Source: Polynucleobacter sp. 31A-FELB
GTDB lineage: Bacteria > Pseudomonadota > Gammaproteobacteria > Burkholderiales > Burkholderiaceae
Reading direction: 5' to 3'
Assembly: GCF_018882405.1 (NCBI RefSeq)
Contig: NZ_JACVOO010000006.1
Span: forward strand, 62,001 to 126,000
DNA length: 64,000 nt
Notes under the pieces: model-generated
The model's input: only the letters and a program-made list of their open reading frames with translations
Told to the model about the DNA's origin: nothing
Database searches by the model: none
Shown: positions 47,286 to 56,042 of the stretch, piece after piece
Numbering within the stretch: position 1 is the stretch's first letter
Layout of the letters: each line of letters starts with the position of its first letter
Program-made: the position numbers and the translations under genes

Positions 47286-49904
47286 ATGAAAACTGATCTG
47301 CCACAGAGCTTTCGCAGGCTCGAATACCGCGCTCCCAATTACACCTTTTCCCAGGTTGAGTTAGGTATTGCTTTAGATCCTGCTAGGACGATTGTGAAGA
47401 GTCGCCTAGAGGTTCTCCCTGGTGCTGGTCATGAAGCAGGCACCCCTTTGGTATTACAAGGTCATGAACTCGAGTTTGTGAGTTTGCGTATTAATGGCGA
47501 AGCCCACCGTCAGTTTGAGCTGACTCCAGAAACATTAACGATTCATGCGCTGCCTAATGAAGGTAGACAAGCTTTCGTTGTTGAAATCATTTGCGTTTGT
47601 GTACCTGAGAAAAATACCTCGCTGATGGGGCTGTACGTCTCGAATGGAAATTTCTTCACCCAGTGTGAGGCTGAGGGATTCAGAAAAATTACCTACTTCC
47701 TCGATAGACCGGATGTGATGGCGCGCTATCGTGTAACGCTCCGTGCTCGTGAGGCAGAGTGCCCAGTGTTGCTGTCCAATGGCAACCTCATTAGTACTGA
47801 AAAATTGCCGAATGGCTGGCATAGCGCTGTTTGGGAAGATCCGTTTCCAAAACCTTCTTACTTGTTTGCCTTGGTTGCCGGAAAGCTCGAGTGCATTGAA
47901 GAAACTATCACTACTAGTAGTGGTGCAAAAAAGTTATTGCAGATTTGGGTTGAGCCACATGACCTGAAAAAAACTCGTCATGCAATGGACTCCTTGATTG
48001 CATCGATTCATTGGGATGAAAAACGCTACGGTCTCGAACTTGATCTCGAGCGCTTCATGATTGTGGCGGTAGGTGATTTCAATATGGGCGCGATGGAGAA
48101 CAAAGGTCTCAATATTTTCAATACCAAGTATGTCCTCGCCCAGGCAGAAACTGCAACGGATGCTGACTTTGCCAATATCGAAAGCGTGGTAGCCCACGAA
48201 TATTTCCACAACTGGACTGGTAACCGCGTGACTTGTCGAGATTGGTTTCAGCTTTCTCTTAAAGAGGGTTTAACTGTATTCCGTGATCAAGAGTTTTCTG
48301 CGGATCAAATGGGTAGTGAATCTGGCAGGGCGGTAAAGCGTATTGAAGATGTGCGTTTATTGCGCCAACTACAGTTCCCTGAGGACGCGGGTCCGATGGC
48401 GCATCCAATTCGTCCAGACGAGTATCAAGAGATTAATAACTTCTATACCGTGACGGTGTATGAGAAGGGTGCTGAAGTCGTGCGCATGTATCAAACCCTA
48501 TTGGGTGTTGAGGGTTTCCGCAAAGGCATGGATCTCTACTTCAAGCGTCATGATGGTCAAGCGGTGACTTGCGATGATTTCTTGGCAGCGATGGCTGATG
48601 CCAATAGCCGCGATCTTTCCCAGTTTAAGAGCTGGTATAGCCAAGCGGGTACACCCAAGGTCAAGGTAGAAGAATCCTACGATGCGGACAAAAAGCAATA
48701 TCAAATTACTTTGACGCAAAGCCCCTCTGCAAATACAGCACATCAAGATAGCAAGCCCTTTCATATTCCATTGAAGATGCGCTTATTAACTCCTGCAGAT
48801 GATCAGGTTGAGACATTATTGGAGTTAACTCAAGATCAGAAAACCTGGACTTTTGATCAAGTGACAAGTCGTCCAGTGCTGTCGATCAATCGTAATTTCT
48901 CAGCTCCGATCAATTTGGATTTTTATCAAAGTGAGGCCGACCTACTGACTATGTTCTCGAGCGATGACGATGCTTTTAATCGCTGGGAGGCTGGTCAAAA
49001 ATTAGCTATGCAGATGATTTTGGCTGATCGCTTACCTGATAAGGAGCTGATTGAGGCTTATCGCACTCTCTTGACTGATCCGGAGTTAGATCCGGCATTC
49101 AAAGAGCTGGCGCTGACTTTGCCTGCTGAGACTTATTTATACGAACAGTGCGCAAGCGTTGATCCTCAACGGATTTATGCCGCACGTCGTGCTTTCCGTC
49201 ACGCTAATGCGAGCGAATTGCGTATCGAGTGGGCGGCCCTCTACCAGCAGATGCAAACACCAGGACCGTTTAATCCTGATGCAGCAAGTGCTGGCAAGCG
49301 TTCTTTAAAGAATCTTGCACTCAGCATGCTGCTTGAAGCTGACCCGTTGATCTGGGCACCTATGGCGGTCAATCAATATCAAAATGCTGACAATATGACT
49401 GACCGATACGCTGCCTTGGCTGGTTTAGTGATTCATGGATGTAAATCAGCAGCAGTTTGTTTGGAAGATTTTCATACCCGATTTGCTGACGATGCTTTAG
49501 TGATTGATAAGTGGTTTGCAGTGCAGTCGAGTAGACCTCCAGTAGCAAACGCTGAATCCACCTTGAATGACGTCAAACGTTTGCGTGAACACGAAGCTTT
49601 CAAAATGAACAACCCCAACCGGGTTCGCAGTGTTATCCACGCTTTTTGTATGAACAATCCCGCCAGCTTTCATCAAGTGGATGGTAGCGGTTACGCATTT
49701 TGGGCCGAATCCGTTCTTGCCTTAGATCCAATCAATCCGCAGGTAGCCGCTCGTTTGGCCAGGGGATTGGATCGCTGGCGTCAGTTTGCCCCGATCTATC
49801 AGGAGCAGATGCTGCTGGCTCTGAGGCGGGTTGCAGCATGCGAAACCCTCTCTGCAGATGTAAAAGAGGTGGTTTCTAAGGCTTTGGGCAATTCAGTCAG
49901 CTAG
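47286..49904 (+). CDS. pepN: Aminopeptidase N (M1)
   Basis: An 872-residue zinc aminopeptidase, near the 870 residues of E. coli PepN. The substrate-recognition GAMEN motif lies near residues 268-272, and the zinc site HEYFHNWTGNRVTCRDWF with the downstream glutamate in KEGLTVFRDQEF spans about 303-335. It is a cytosolic enzyme of peptide breakdown. It lies 33 bp after the exporter gene and 54 bp before fbp on the same strand. Confidence 0.96.
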   Translation: MKTDLPQSFRRLEYRAPNYTFSQVELGIALDPARTIVKSRLEVLPGAGHEAGTPLVLQGHELEFVSLRINGEAHRQFELTPETLTIHALPNEGRQAFVVEIICVCVPEKNTSLMGLYVSNGNFFTQCEAEGFRKITYFLDRPDVMARYRVTLRAREAECPVLLSNGNLISTEKLPNGWHSAVWEDPFPKPSYLFALVAGKLECIEETITTSSGAKKLLQIWVEPHDLKKTRHAMDSLIASIHWDEKRYGLELDLERFMIVAVGDFNMGAMENKGLNIFNTKYVLAQAETATDADFANIESVVAHEYFHNWTGNRVTCRDWFQLSLKEGLTVFRDQEFSADQMGSESGRAVKRIEDVRLLRQLQFPEDAGPMAHPIRPDEYQEINNFYTVTVYEKGAEVVRMYQTLLGVEGFRKGMDLYFKRHDGQAVTCDDFLAAMADANSRDLSQFKSWYSQAGTPKVKVEESYDADKKQYQITLTQSPSANTAHQDSKPFHIPLKMRLLTPADDQVETLLELTQDQKTWTFDQVTSRPVLSINRNFSAPINLDFYQSEADLLTMFSSDDDAFNRWEAGQKLAMQMILADRLPDKELIEAYRTLLTDPELDPAFKELALTLPAETYLYEQCASVDPQRIYAARRAFRHANASELRIEWAALYQQMQTPGPFNPDAASAGKRSLKNLALSMLLEADPLIWAPMAVNQYQNADNMTDRYAALAGLVIHGCKSAAVCLEDFHTRFADDALVIDKWFAVQSSRPPVANAESTLNDVKRLREHEAFKMNNPNRVRSVIHAFCMNNPASFHQVDGSGYAFWAESVLALDPINPQVAARLARGLDRWRQFAPIYQEQMLLALRRVAACETLSADVKEVVSKALGNSVS

Positions 49905-49958
49905 AACAGGGCAAAATAGAGTCCATACAGAAATAAACCCATCACGGAGAAACTCCTT

Positions 49959-50969
49959 TTGAGCGCTTCAAGTACTTTTAATACCAATTTCAAGCAATAC
50001 CTGACATCTACCAAGGTGAAGGGTGTAGACATTCCTGCAGGTCTACAGGAGTTGTTATTAGCAGTTGCTGATACTTGCTCAACCTTGAGCCATGAAGTTG
50101 CCCAAGGCGCCTTGATTGGCTTACTTGGCTCTGCTGGTACTGGCAATGTCCAGGGCGAAGTTCAGCAAAAACTGGATGTGATTGCCAACGACTTATTGAT
50201 TGATGGCGTACAGGGATGCAAATCATTGGCTGGTCTAGCCTCTGAAGAAATGGAGTTACCGCTCCCGGTCCAAGGTACTGGTGACTATTTGTTGTTATTT
50301 GATCCGTTGGATGGCTCTTCAAATATCGATGTGAATGTATCCATCGGCACTATTTTTTCTGTACTCAAGAAACAAGATCCTGCAGCACCATTGCAGACCG
50401 AGGATTTCTTATTGTCAGGCCGTCACCAGGTGGCAGCCGGTTACGTTGTGTACGGCCCACAAACCACCATGGCATTAACCTTGGGTGATGGTGTTGTCAT
50501 GTTCACTTTAAACAAGGTGACTGGCGAATTTGTTTTGATTAAACATGCCGTCGAGATTGCTCACTCAACCAAAGAGTTCGCTATCAATATGTCGAACATG
50601 CGCCACTGGGCTGAGCCCGTGCGTCGCTACGTCGATGAGTGCTTGGCTGGCGTGAGTGGAGAGCGTGATAAAGATTTCAATATGCGATGGATTGCATCCA
50701 TGGTTGCCGATGTACACCGCGTCTTATCGCGCGGCGGTATCTTTATGTATCCGTGGGATCAACGTGAGCCGCATAAGCCAGGAAAGCTGCGTCTAATGTA
50801 TGAGGCAAACCCAATGAGCTTCTTGGTGGAGCAGGCTGGCGGTGCGTCGACTAATGGTGAGCAACTGATCATGGATATGGTTCCTACCGAACTACATGAG
50901 CGTGTCTCTGTCATGTTGGGGTCTAAGGAGGAGATTGAGCGCCTTCAGCACTATCACTCTCAGGCATAA
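49959..50969 (+). CDS. fbp: Fructose-1,6-bisphosphatase class I
   Basis: A 336-residue gluconeogenic phosphatase. The metal and phosphate site EEMELPLP plus [19 protein letters not shown] near residues 89-127 is diagnostic. The start is TTG at 49959, supported by GGAGA 8 bases before it; no ATG is near. A strong bidirectional terminator follows. It is the end of the pepN-side gene group. Confidence 0.95.
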   Translation: MSASSTFNTNFKQYLTSTKVKGVDIPAGLQELLLAVADTCSTLSHEVAQGALIGLLGSAGTGNVQGEVQQKLDVIANDLLIDGVQGCKSLAGLASEEMELPLPVQGTGDYLLLFDPLDGSSNIDVNVSIGTIFSVLKKQDPAAPLQTEDFLLSGRHQVAAGYVVYGPQTTMALTLGDGVVMFTLNKVTGEFVLIKHAVEIAHSTKEFAINMSNMRHWAEPVRRYVDECLAGVSGERDKDFNMRWIASMVADVHRVLSRGGIFMYPWDQREPHKPGKLRLMYEANPMSFLVEQAGGASTNGEQLIMDMVPTELHERVSVMLGSKEEIERLQHYHSQA

Positions 50970-51003
50970 CTAGCTGCTAATATCTCTTAGGTGGTAGTAA
51001 ATT

Positions 51004-51034
51004 AAAAAAGCCCAATCACTGATTGGGCTTTTTA
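51004..51034. terminator. Bidirectional Rho-independent terminator between fbp and cphA
   Basis: AAAAAAGCCCAATCA pairs with TGATTGGGCTTTTT. It gives a U-run on both strands and so ends both the fbp and the convergent cyanophycin transcripts. Confidence 0.93.
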
Positions 51035-51069
51035 TATTTCAGATGATCACCTGATAATCAATCAAAGGA

Positions 51070-53640
51070 TTAAGGCTTTACCTTCTCTTTAAGGTAAGCC
51101 AGAGACTCTTCCACTTGGTCAATCAGGATCAAGCAAATATCGCCAGCAGATAAATCATTGAGGGCGGTATCAATGGCGAGGAATTCACCAGTAATTTCTT
51201 TAACCTGCTTGGCTTTCTTGGTGCCTACCAAACCCTCTTGTAGAAGCTTAAGAACTTCCCCATCTTCTCGGCCCCGTTGACACTGATCTTGATAGAGGAT
51301 GACATTGTCAAAGCTATTCCCAAGAATGCGGGTTAAATCACGAATGTCTTCATCGCGACGATCGCCGGCACCACTAATGACTACGTGACTCTTCTTAGGC
51401 TTCATAGCCTCGATAGCGCTTACTAAAGCACGCATGGCATCTGGGTTGTGACCGTAGTCAGCAATCACAGTGGCGCCTTTGTGCTGGAATTGATTGAAAC
51501 GTCCTGGTACGGCATTGGCTGAGCTTTCAAATGAATGAAGTCCACGCGCAATTTTTTCAGCATCTAGACCTAAAGCCCAGGCAGCGCCAATGGAAGCCAT
51601 TGCATTTTCAATCTGGAAGCCTAAAACACCATTTTGAGTTAGCGGAATCTCACTCACAGGGAAGCGGAAGAGTACACGCGCTCCTTTTGAGCAAACGATA
51701 TAGGTGCCATCAAAGTAGATTACTTTCTTATTCTTGGCACGATGGGCTGCAATGACAGGGTGGTGTTGATTCTGCGCAAAGAAAATCACACGACCAGTAC
51801 AAACATCACCCATTTTCACAACTATCGGATCAGCAGCATTCAGAACTGCAGCGCCTGTTGGTGCAACGTTCATCACAATGACCCGTTTCAGAATCGCTAA
51901 GTCTTCTACGCTGGTGATGTAGTTAAGACCTAAGTGGTCGCCTTCACCAATATTGGTCACAACCGCAACTTCGCAACGATCGAAGCCAAGACCTTCACGC
52001 AACATTCCTCCGCGGGCTGTTTCTAATACGGCAGCATCGACATCAGGATGCATGAGGACATTACGCGCACTCTTGGGACCACTGCAATCACCCGAATCAA
52101 TTAGACGATGGTTGATATACACGCCATCGGTGGTCGTCATGCCAACGCGTAAACCAGTCTCATTCAATAAATGAGAAATCAGGCGAACAGTAGTGGTCTT
52201 GCCATTGGTGCCAGTGACAGCTACCACTGGAATGCGACCATCCTCACCCAGTGGATACATCATATTGACGATATCTTCGCCAACAGGGCGGCTCTTGCCA
52301 TAGGAGGGCTTGAGATGCATACGTAGCCCTGGTGCAGCATTAACTTCAACAATGCCACCACCTTGGGTCTCTAAAGGTTTGTAAATTGCCTCACACAGAA
52401 TATCGACGCCAGCGATATCTAAGCCAATCATTTGGGCTGCTGCAATTGCGCTGGCTGCAACATCCGGATGAACATCATCAGTCACATCGGTGGCGGTACC
52501 GCCAGTGCTGAGATTGGCATTATTGCGAAGTAAAACGCGCTCACCAGTCTTGGGAACATACTGTGGGCTTAAGCCATTGCTCGCTAAATGCGCAAGAGCG
52601 ATGTCATCAAAACGAATTTTGGTTAATGCAGTTGCATGGCCATCGCCACGCAATGGATTTTTATTCTCTAGCTCTACTAGTTCAGAGACGGTATGTTTAC
52701 CATCGCCAACTACTTGAGCGGGTTCGCGACGTGCAGCGGCAGACAGGCGATTGCCAACTACTAGCAGGCGATAGTCGGCCCCAGGTAAGTAACGCTCAAC
52801 AATGGTTTCACGTCCGAAGGCTTGCGTAACTACAAAGCCTGCGCGTACCTCCGCTTCAGTTTGAATGTTAGCGACAACACCTTTGCCTTGATTTCCATCT
52901 TTAGGTTTAAGAACAATTGGACTACCAATTTTTTGGGCAGCGCGCCACGCATCATCAGCAGTAGTAACTACTTCGCCAATCGGAACAGATACGCCCGCAG
53001 CTGCCAATAGATTCTTGGTAAGCTCTTTATCTTGTGCAATAGCTTCTGCAATTGCGCTGGTGTCGCTAGTTTCAGCAGCTTGAATACGCTTTTGCTTGCT
53101 ACCCCAACCAAACTGCACCATGCTGCCTTCAGTCATGCGGCGATAGGGGATGTTTCTTTGTACGGCAGCATCTACGATAGATCCGGTGCTTGGCCCTAAG
53201 CGCACATCTTCATACAGGGCCTCTAATTCGGAGAGGGCGGCTGCTAAATCAAACGGCACATCATTGAGGGTTGCTTGGATTAATCCAAAAGCAAAGTCAA
53301 AAGCCATGCGCCCAACAACTTCTTCGGTGTACTCCACTACAACTTGATAGACGCCAACATCAACAGTTTGGACAGTGCGACTGAAGGTTACTGGACAACC
53401 TGCTTGAGATTGAAGACCTAAAGCAGCATGTTCAAGAGCGTGTGCGAGGGAGAGGATTTCATTATGTCCACCACGACGCATGCTGCCTAATTGAGGAAAG
53501 CGTTCGCGAATCTTGATTTCAAACTGAGGGATTGAGTCGATAGAGCGTTCTGTTTCATCGCAAGAAACAATTGCCTCTAGGGCTGTGTGGCGGCTCCATA
53601 AATTTGGGCCACGCAACATGCGAATACGGGTGATTTCCAA
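51070..53640 (-). CDS. cphA: Cyanophycin synthetase, full-length (CphA)
   Basis: An 856-residue enzyme that builds cyanophycin (aspartate backbone with arginine side chains). It has an N-terminal domain, an ATP-grasp domain (KPKDGNQGKGV near residue 243) and a Mur-ligase-like domain with an intact P-loop, TGTNGKTTT near 477, ending with the third subdomain that includes DYGHNPDAMRAL. The length fits CphA1 of cyanobacteria (about 870). The start is TTG at 53640, immediately after the stop of the other synthetase; the motif before RGPNLW supports it. The two genes are one unit. Confidence 0.92.
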   Translation of the reverse strand: MEITRIRMLRGPNLWSRHTALEAIVSCDETERSIDSIPQFEIKIRERFPQLGSMRRGGHNEILSLAHALEHAALGLQSQAGCPVTFSRTVQTVDVGVYQVVVEYTEEVVGRMAFDFAFGLIQATLNDVPFDLAAALSELEALYEDVRLGPSTGSIVDAAVQRNIPYRRMTEGSMVQFGWGSKQKRIQAAETSDTSAIAEAIAQDKELTKNLLAAAGVSVPIGEVVTTADDAWRAAQKIGSPIVLKPKDGNQGKGVVANIQTEAEVRAGFVVTQAFGRETIVERYLPGADYRLLVVGNRLSAAARREPAQVVGDGKHTVSELVELENKNPLRGDGHATALTKIRFDDIALAHLASNGLSPQYVPKTGERVLLRNNANLSTGGTATDVTDDVHPDVAASAIAAAQMIGLDIAGVDILCEAIYKPLETQGGGIVEVNAAPGLRMHLKPSYGKSRPVGEDIVNMMYPLGEDGRIPVVAVTGTNGKTTTVRLISHLLNETGLRVGMTTTDGVYINHRLIDSGDCSGPKSARNVLMHPDVDAAVLETARGGMLREGLGFDRCEVAVVTNIGEGDHLGLNYITSVEDLAILKRVIVMNVAPTGAAVLNAADPIVVKMGDVCTGRVIFFAQNQHHPVIAAHRAKNKKVIYFDGTYIVCSKGARVLFRFPVSEIPLTQNGVLGFQIENAMASIGAAWALGLDAEKIARGLHSFESSANAVPGRFNQFQHKGATVIADYGHNPDAMRALVSAIEAMKPKKSHVVISGAGDRRDEDIRDLTRILGNSFDNVILYQDQCQRGREDGEVLKLLQEGLVGTKKAKQVKEITGEFLAIDTALNDLSAGDICLILIDQVEESLAYLKEKVKP

Positions 53641-55833
53641 TTAAACCCCTACTGGAATGCTGGCATCAGAAACAAAGGTTTCAGCACCAGCTTCGATTAC
53701 GTTGAACGGAATATCTAAGGCCCAGGCTGCAGCAATCGCAGCACCAAGATTCATCGGTTTCCATGGCTCACTGGCACTAGGCTCAGAGTTACGTGGCACC
53801 GGAATACTCTTTTGATCATGCTTGGCAGATTTGAGCGTGATTTGTTGATTGCCGATCATCACGACGCGACCACCATTCTTGAGGTGCTCTTGCGCAATCG
53901 GGGATGCAGAGTTTTGGGTAAAGAAGATGACTTCGCCATCAGATAGCTCAGCCATGCTTGCAACCATAGGGTCATCCGCATTAAGAACGGCAACACCGCT
54001 TGGCAAGACCACATCTACTTGAGTTCTAACAATACTAAACACTTGGTCTTCGTCGTAGATGGCGTACTGAGGGAAGTTGGCTTTTGGGTCTACATTTAAA
54101 ACAACGCCGACTTGGCAGCGATCATAGGCTAGACCTTCGATCAACATGGATAGATTGTTGTTCTCGATCACAGCTGCTTCAACTGCACGATTCAATAGAG
54201 TGCGACGGGCATTTTCCCAGTTGGCAGCATTGCTCTTTTGGATTGAGCGATGACCAAAAAACAAACCCTTACTGCAAGACAATCCAACATACAAATTGGT
54301 GAGTCGCAAGAAGTGGGCAATCATTTCAGCAACGGGAGTTTTGCCGCGAGCACCACAGACGCCAACTACTGGAATACGGAAATCGGTGCCTGGTGGGAAA
54401 AGATGGTTTGCAATCTCTTTGCCAACTGGTTGAGGTTTACCGCTCGCAGGTTTCAAGTGCATCAATAAACCTGGGCCAGCATTCACTTCAACAATCGCGG
54501 CATTCTGTTCATCTAATGGCTTGCTGATATCTTGCGCAACTAGGTCAACGCCAGCAATCTCCAGTCCCACTACGCGGGCGGCTAGAGCCACTTGGCTTGC
54601 TACTTCCGGATGAACTAGGTCGGTGACATCAAACGCTACGTTGCCATTACTTTGAATGAGTACTTTTTGATCCAAGGCTGGAATACTTGCGCCAGTGAGT
54701 TTTTGGCGTGTAAGCTCCAACTCCACCGCAGAATCAATGCGTACTGGATTGAGTGGGCACTCTTCAGTAGTGCCGCGACGTGGGTCAGAATTAATTTGGG
54801 TCTGAATGAGTTCGAGCACGGTATGTTTGCCATCACCAGTAACCCAAACAGTTTCGCCTTTAGCTGCTGCAACCACTTTGTTGCCAACAACTAGCAGGCG
54901 ATGTTCGTCGCCGATGATGTGGCGCTCTACTAAAACTTCGCTACCTTCATCAATTGCAACTGCATAGGCAGCCTCAATTTCTTGTTGGGTGTATAGATTA
55001 ATAAAGACACCGCGACCGTGATTGCCATCAATTGGCTTGACTACAACTGGCAGGCCGATGTCTTGCGCAGCTTCCCATGCATCATCAGCGCTGGTAACAG
55101 TACGACCTTCAGGTGTAGGAACTCCCGCGCTAGATAAAAGACTCTTAGTAAGATCTTTATCGCGCGAAATCGTTTCAGCGATTGCGCTGGTTTGATCTGT
55201 TTCGGCAGTCCAGATGCGACGCTGCTTAGCGCCATAACCAAGTTGTACTAGGTTGCCTTCAGATAAGCGGATAGATGGGATGCCCCGTTCCTCGGCTGCA
55301 TTTACGATGCAGGCAGTACTAGGGCCCAGCAATAGATCATCGCCAAGCTCTCGCAGTTCTTCAATGATGGTGCTAACAAGAGCAACAGGATCTTTGGTGT
55401 CTTGGGCTAAAGCAAGATAGAGGTCACGAGCGTATTTGAGTGCAGTGAGAGTAACTTCTTCATTAATCGCACTCACCATGACTTTGTAAACACCGCGACG
55501 ATCACCATCACGTGCTTTACCAAAGCCGCCAGGGATGCCGGCTAAATTTTGTAATTCCAGGGTAAGGTGCTCAAGGATGTGAGCGGGCCAAGTACCTTCT
55601 TCAACTCTTTTGAGAAATCCACCGGCTTCGCCATAGCTGCAGCGGTGTTCTTGAAGGCTGGGGAGCGCTTTGACGAGTCGGTCATAAAAACCCGGAATGA
55701 GGTTGGATGGGAAATCCTCTAATTCACCAATATCGAGCCAAACTTCAATAACGGGATGGTAAGTCCACATATTGGGGCCGCGGAGATGCTTGACACTCAA
55801 GATCTCAATGGTTTTATCTAATAATTGGGGCAT
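53641..55833 (-). CDS. Cyanophycin synthetase paralogue lacking the last Mur subdomain (CphA')
   Basis: A 730-residue homologue of the neighbouring synthetase. The N-terminal and ATP-grasp domains are intact (RGPNMW; KPIDGNHGRGV near 252). In the Mur-like domain the P-loop is GARGKTP (near 492) in place of GTNGKTT. The protein ends near where the third Mur subdomain would begin: about 237 residues follow the P-loop versus about 376 in the full-length copy. This resembles the second synthetase (CphA') of Cupriavidus. Whether the arginine-adding site works is uncertain. It is transcribed first. Confidence 0.88.
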   Translation of the reverse strand: MPQLLDKTIEILSVKHLRGPNMWTYHPVIEVWLDIGELEDFPSNLIPGFYDRLVKALPSLQEHRCSYGEAGGFLKRVEEGTWPAHILEHLTLELQNLAGIPGGFGKARDGDRRGVYKVMVSAINEEVTLTALKYARDLYLALAQDTKDPVALVSTIIEELRELGDDLLLGPSTACIVNAAEERGIPSIRLSEGNLVQLGYGAKQRRIWTAETDQTSAIAETISRDKDLTKSLLSSAGVPTPEGRTVTSADDAWEAAQDIGLPVVVKPIDGNHGRGVFINLYTQQEIEAAYAVAIDEGSEVLVERHIIGDEHRLLVVGNKVVAAAKGETVWVTGDGKHTVLELIQTQINSDPRRGTTEECPLNPVRIDSAVELELTRQKLTGASIPALDQKVLIQSNGNVAFDVTDLVHPEVASQVALAARVVGLEIAGVDLVAQDISKPLDEQNAAIVEVNAGPGLLMHLKPASGKPQPVGKEIANHLFPPGTDFRIPVVGVCGARGKTPVAEMIAHFLRLTNLYVGLSCSKGLFFGHRSIQKSNAANWENARRTLLNRAVEAAVIENNNLSMLIEGLAYDRCQVGVVLNVDPKANFPQYAIYDEDQVFSIVRTQVDVVLPSGVAVLNADDPMVASMAELSDGEVIFFTQNSASPIAQEHLKNGGRVVMIGNQQITLKSAKHDQKSIPVPRNSEPSASEPWKPMNLGAAIAAAWALDIPFNVIEAGAETFVSDASIPVGV

Positions 55834-55907
55834 ATGTGGAATGGGGGTCTTGGCGCCGCTCCTGAAGGTGAGGGCGGGGATGACTCAGACTATCTCTCTG
55901 GTTCTAG

Positions 55908-55936
55908 TAATTATTCAAAATCCACAAAATTAGCAA
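55908..55936 (-). promoter_or_regulatory. Promoter of the cyanophycin synthetase operon
   Basis: On the minus strand TTGCTA (55936-55931) and TAATTA (55913-55908) are spaced by 17 bp, about 75 bp before the start codon. The 209 bp gap is otherwise AT-rich and holds the divergent ABC gene's start region. Confidence 0.5.
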
Positions 55937-56042
55937 AAATACGCAAAAAAGCCTACTTTGTTAATTTAACGGCTTTCTGCCCTGTAAAGTTGACAGACTT
56001 ACTAAATCTAAAAAATCTAGCTCCACTATACTTTTAGGACTA

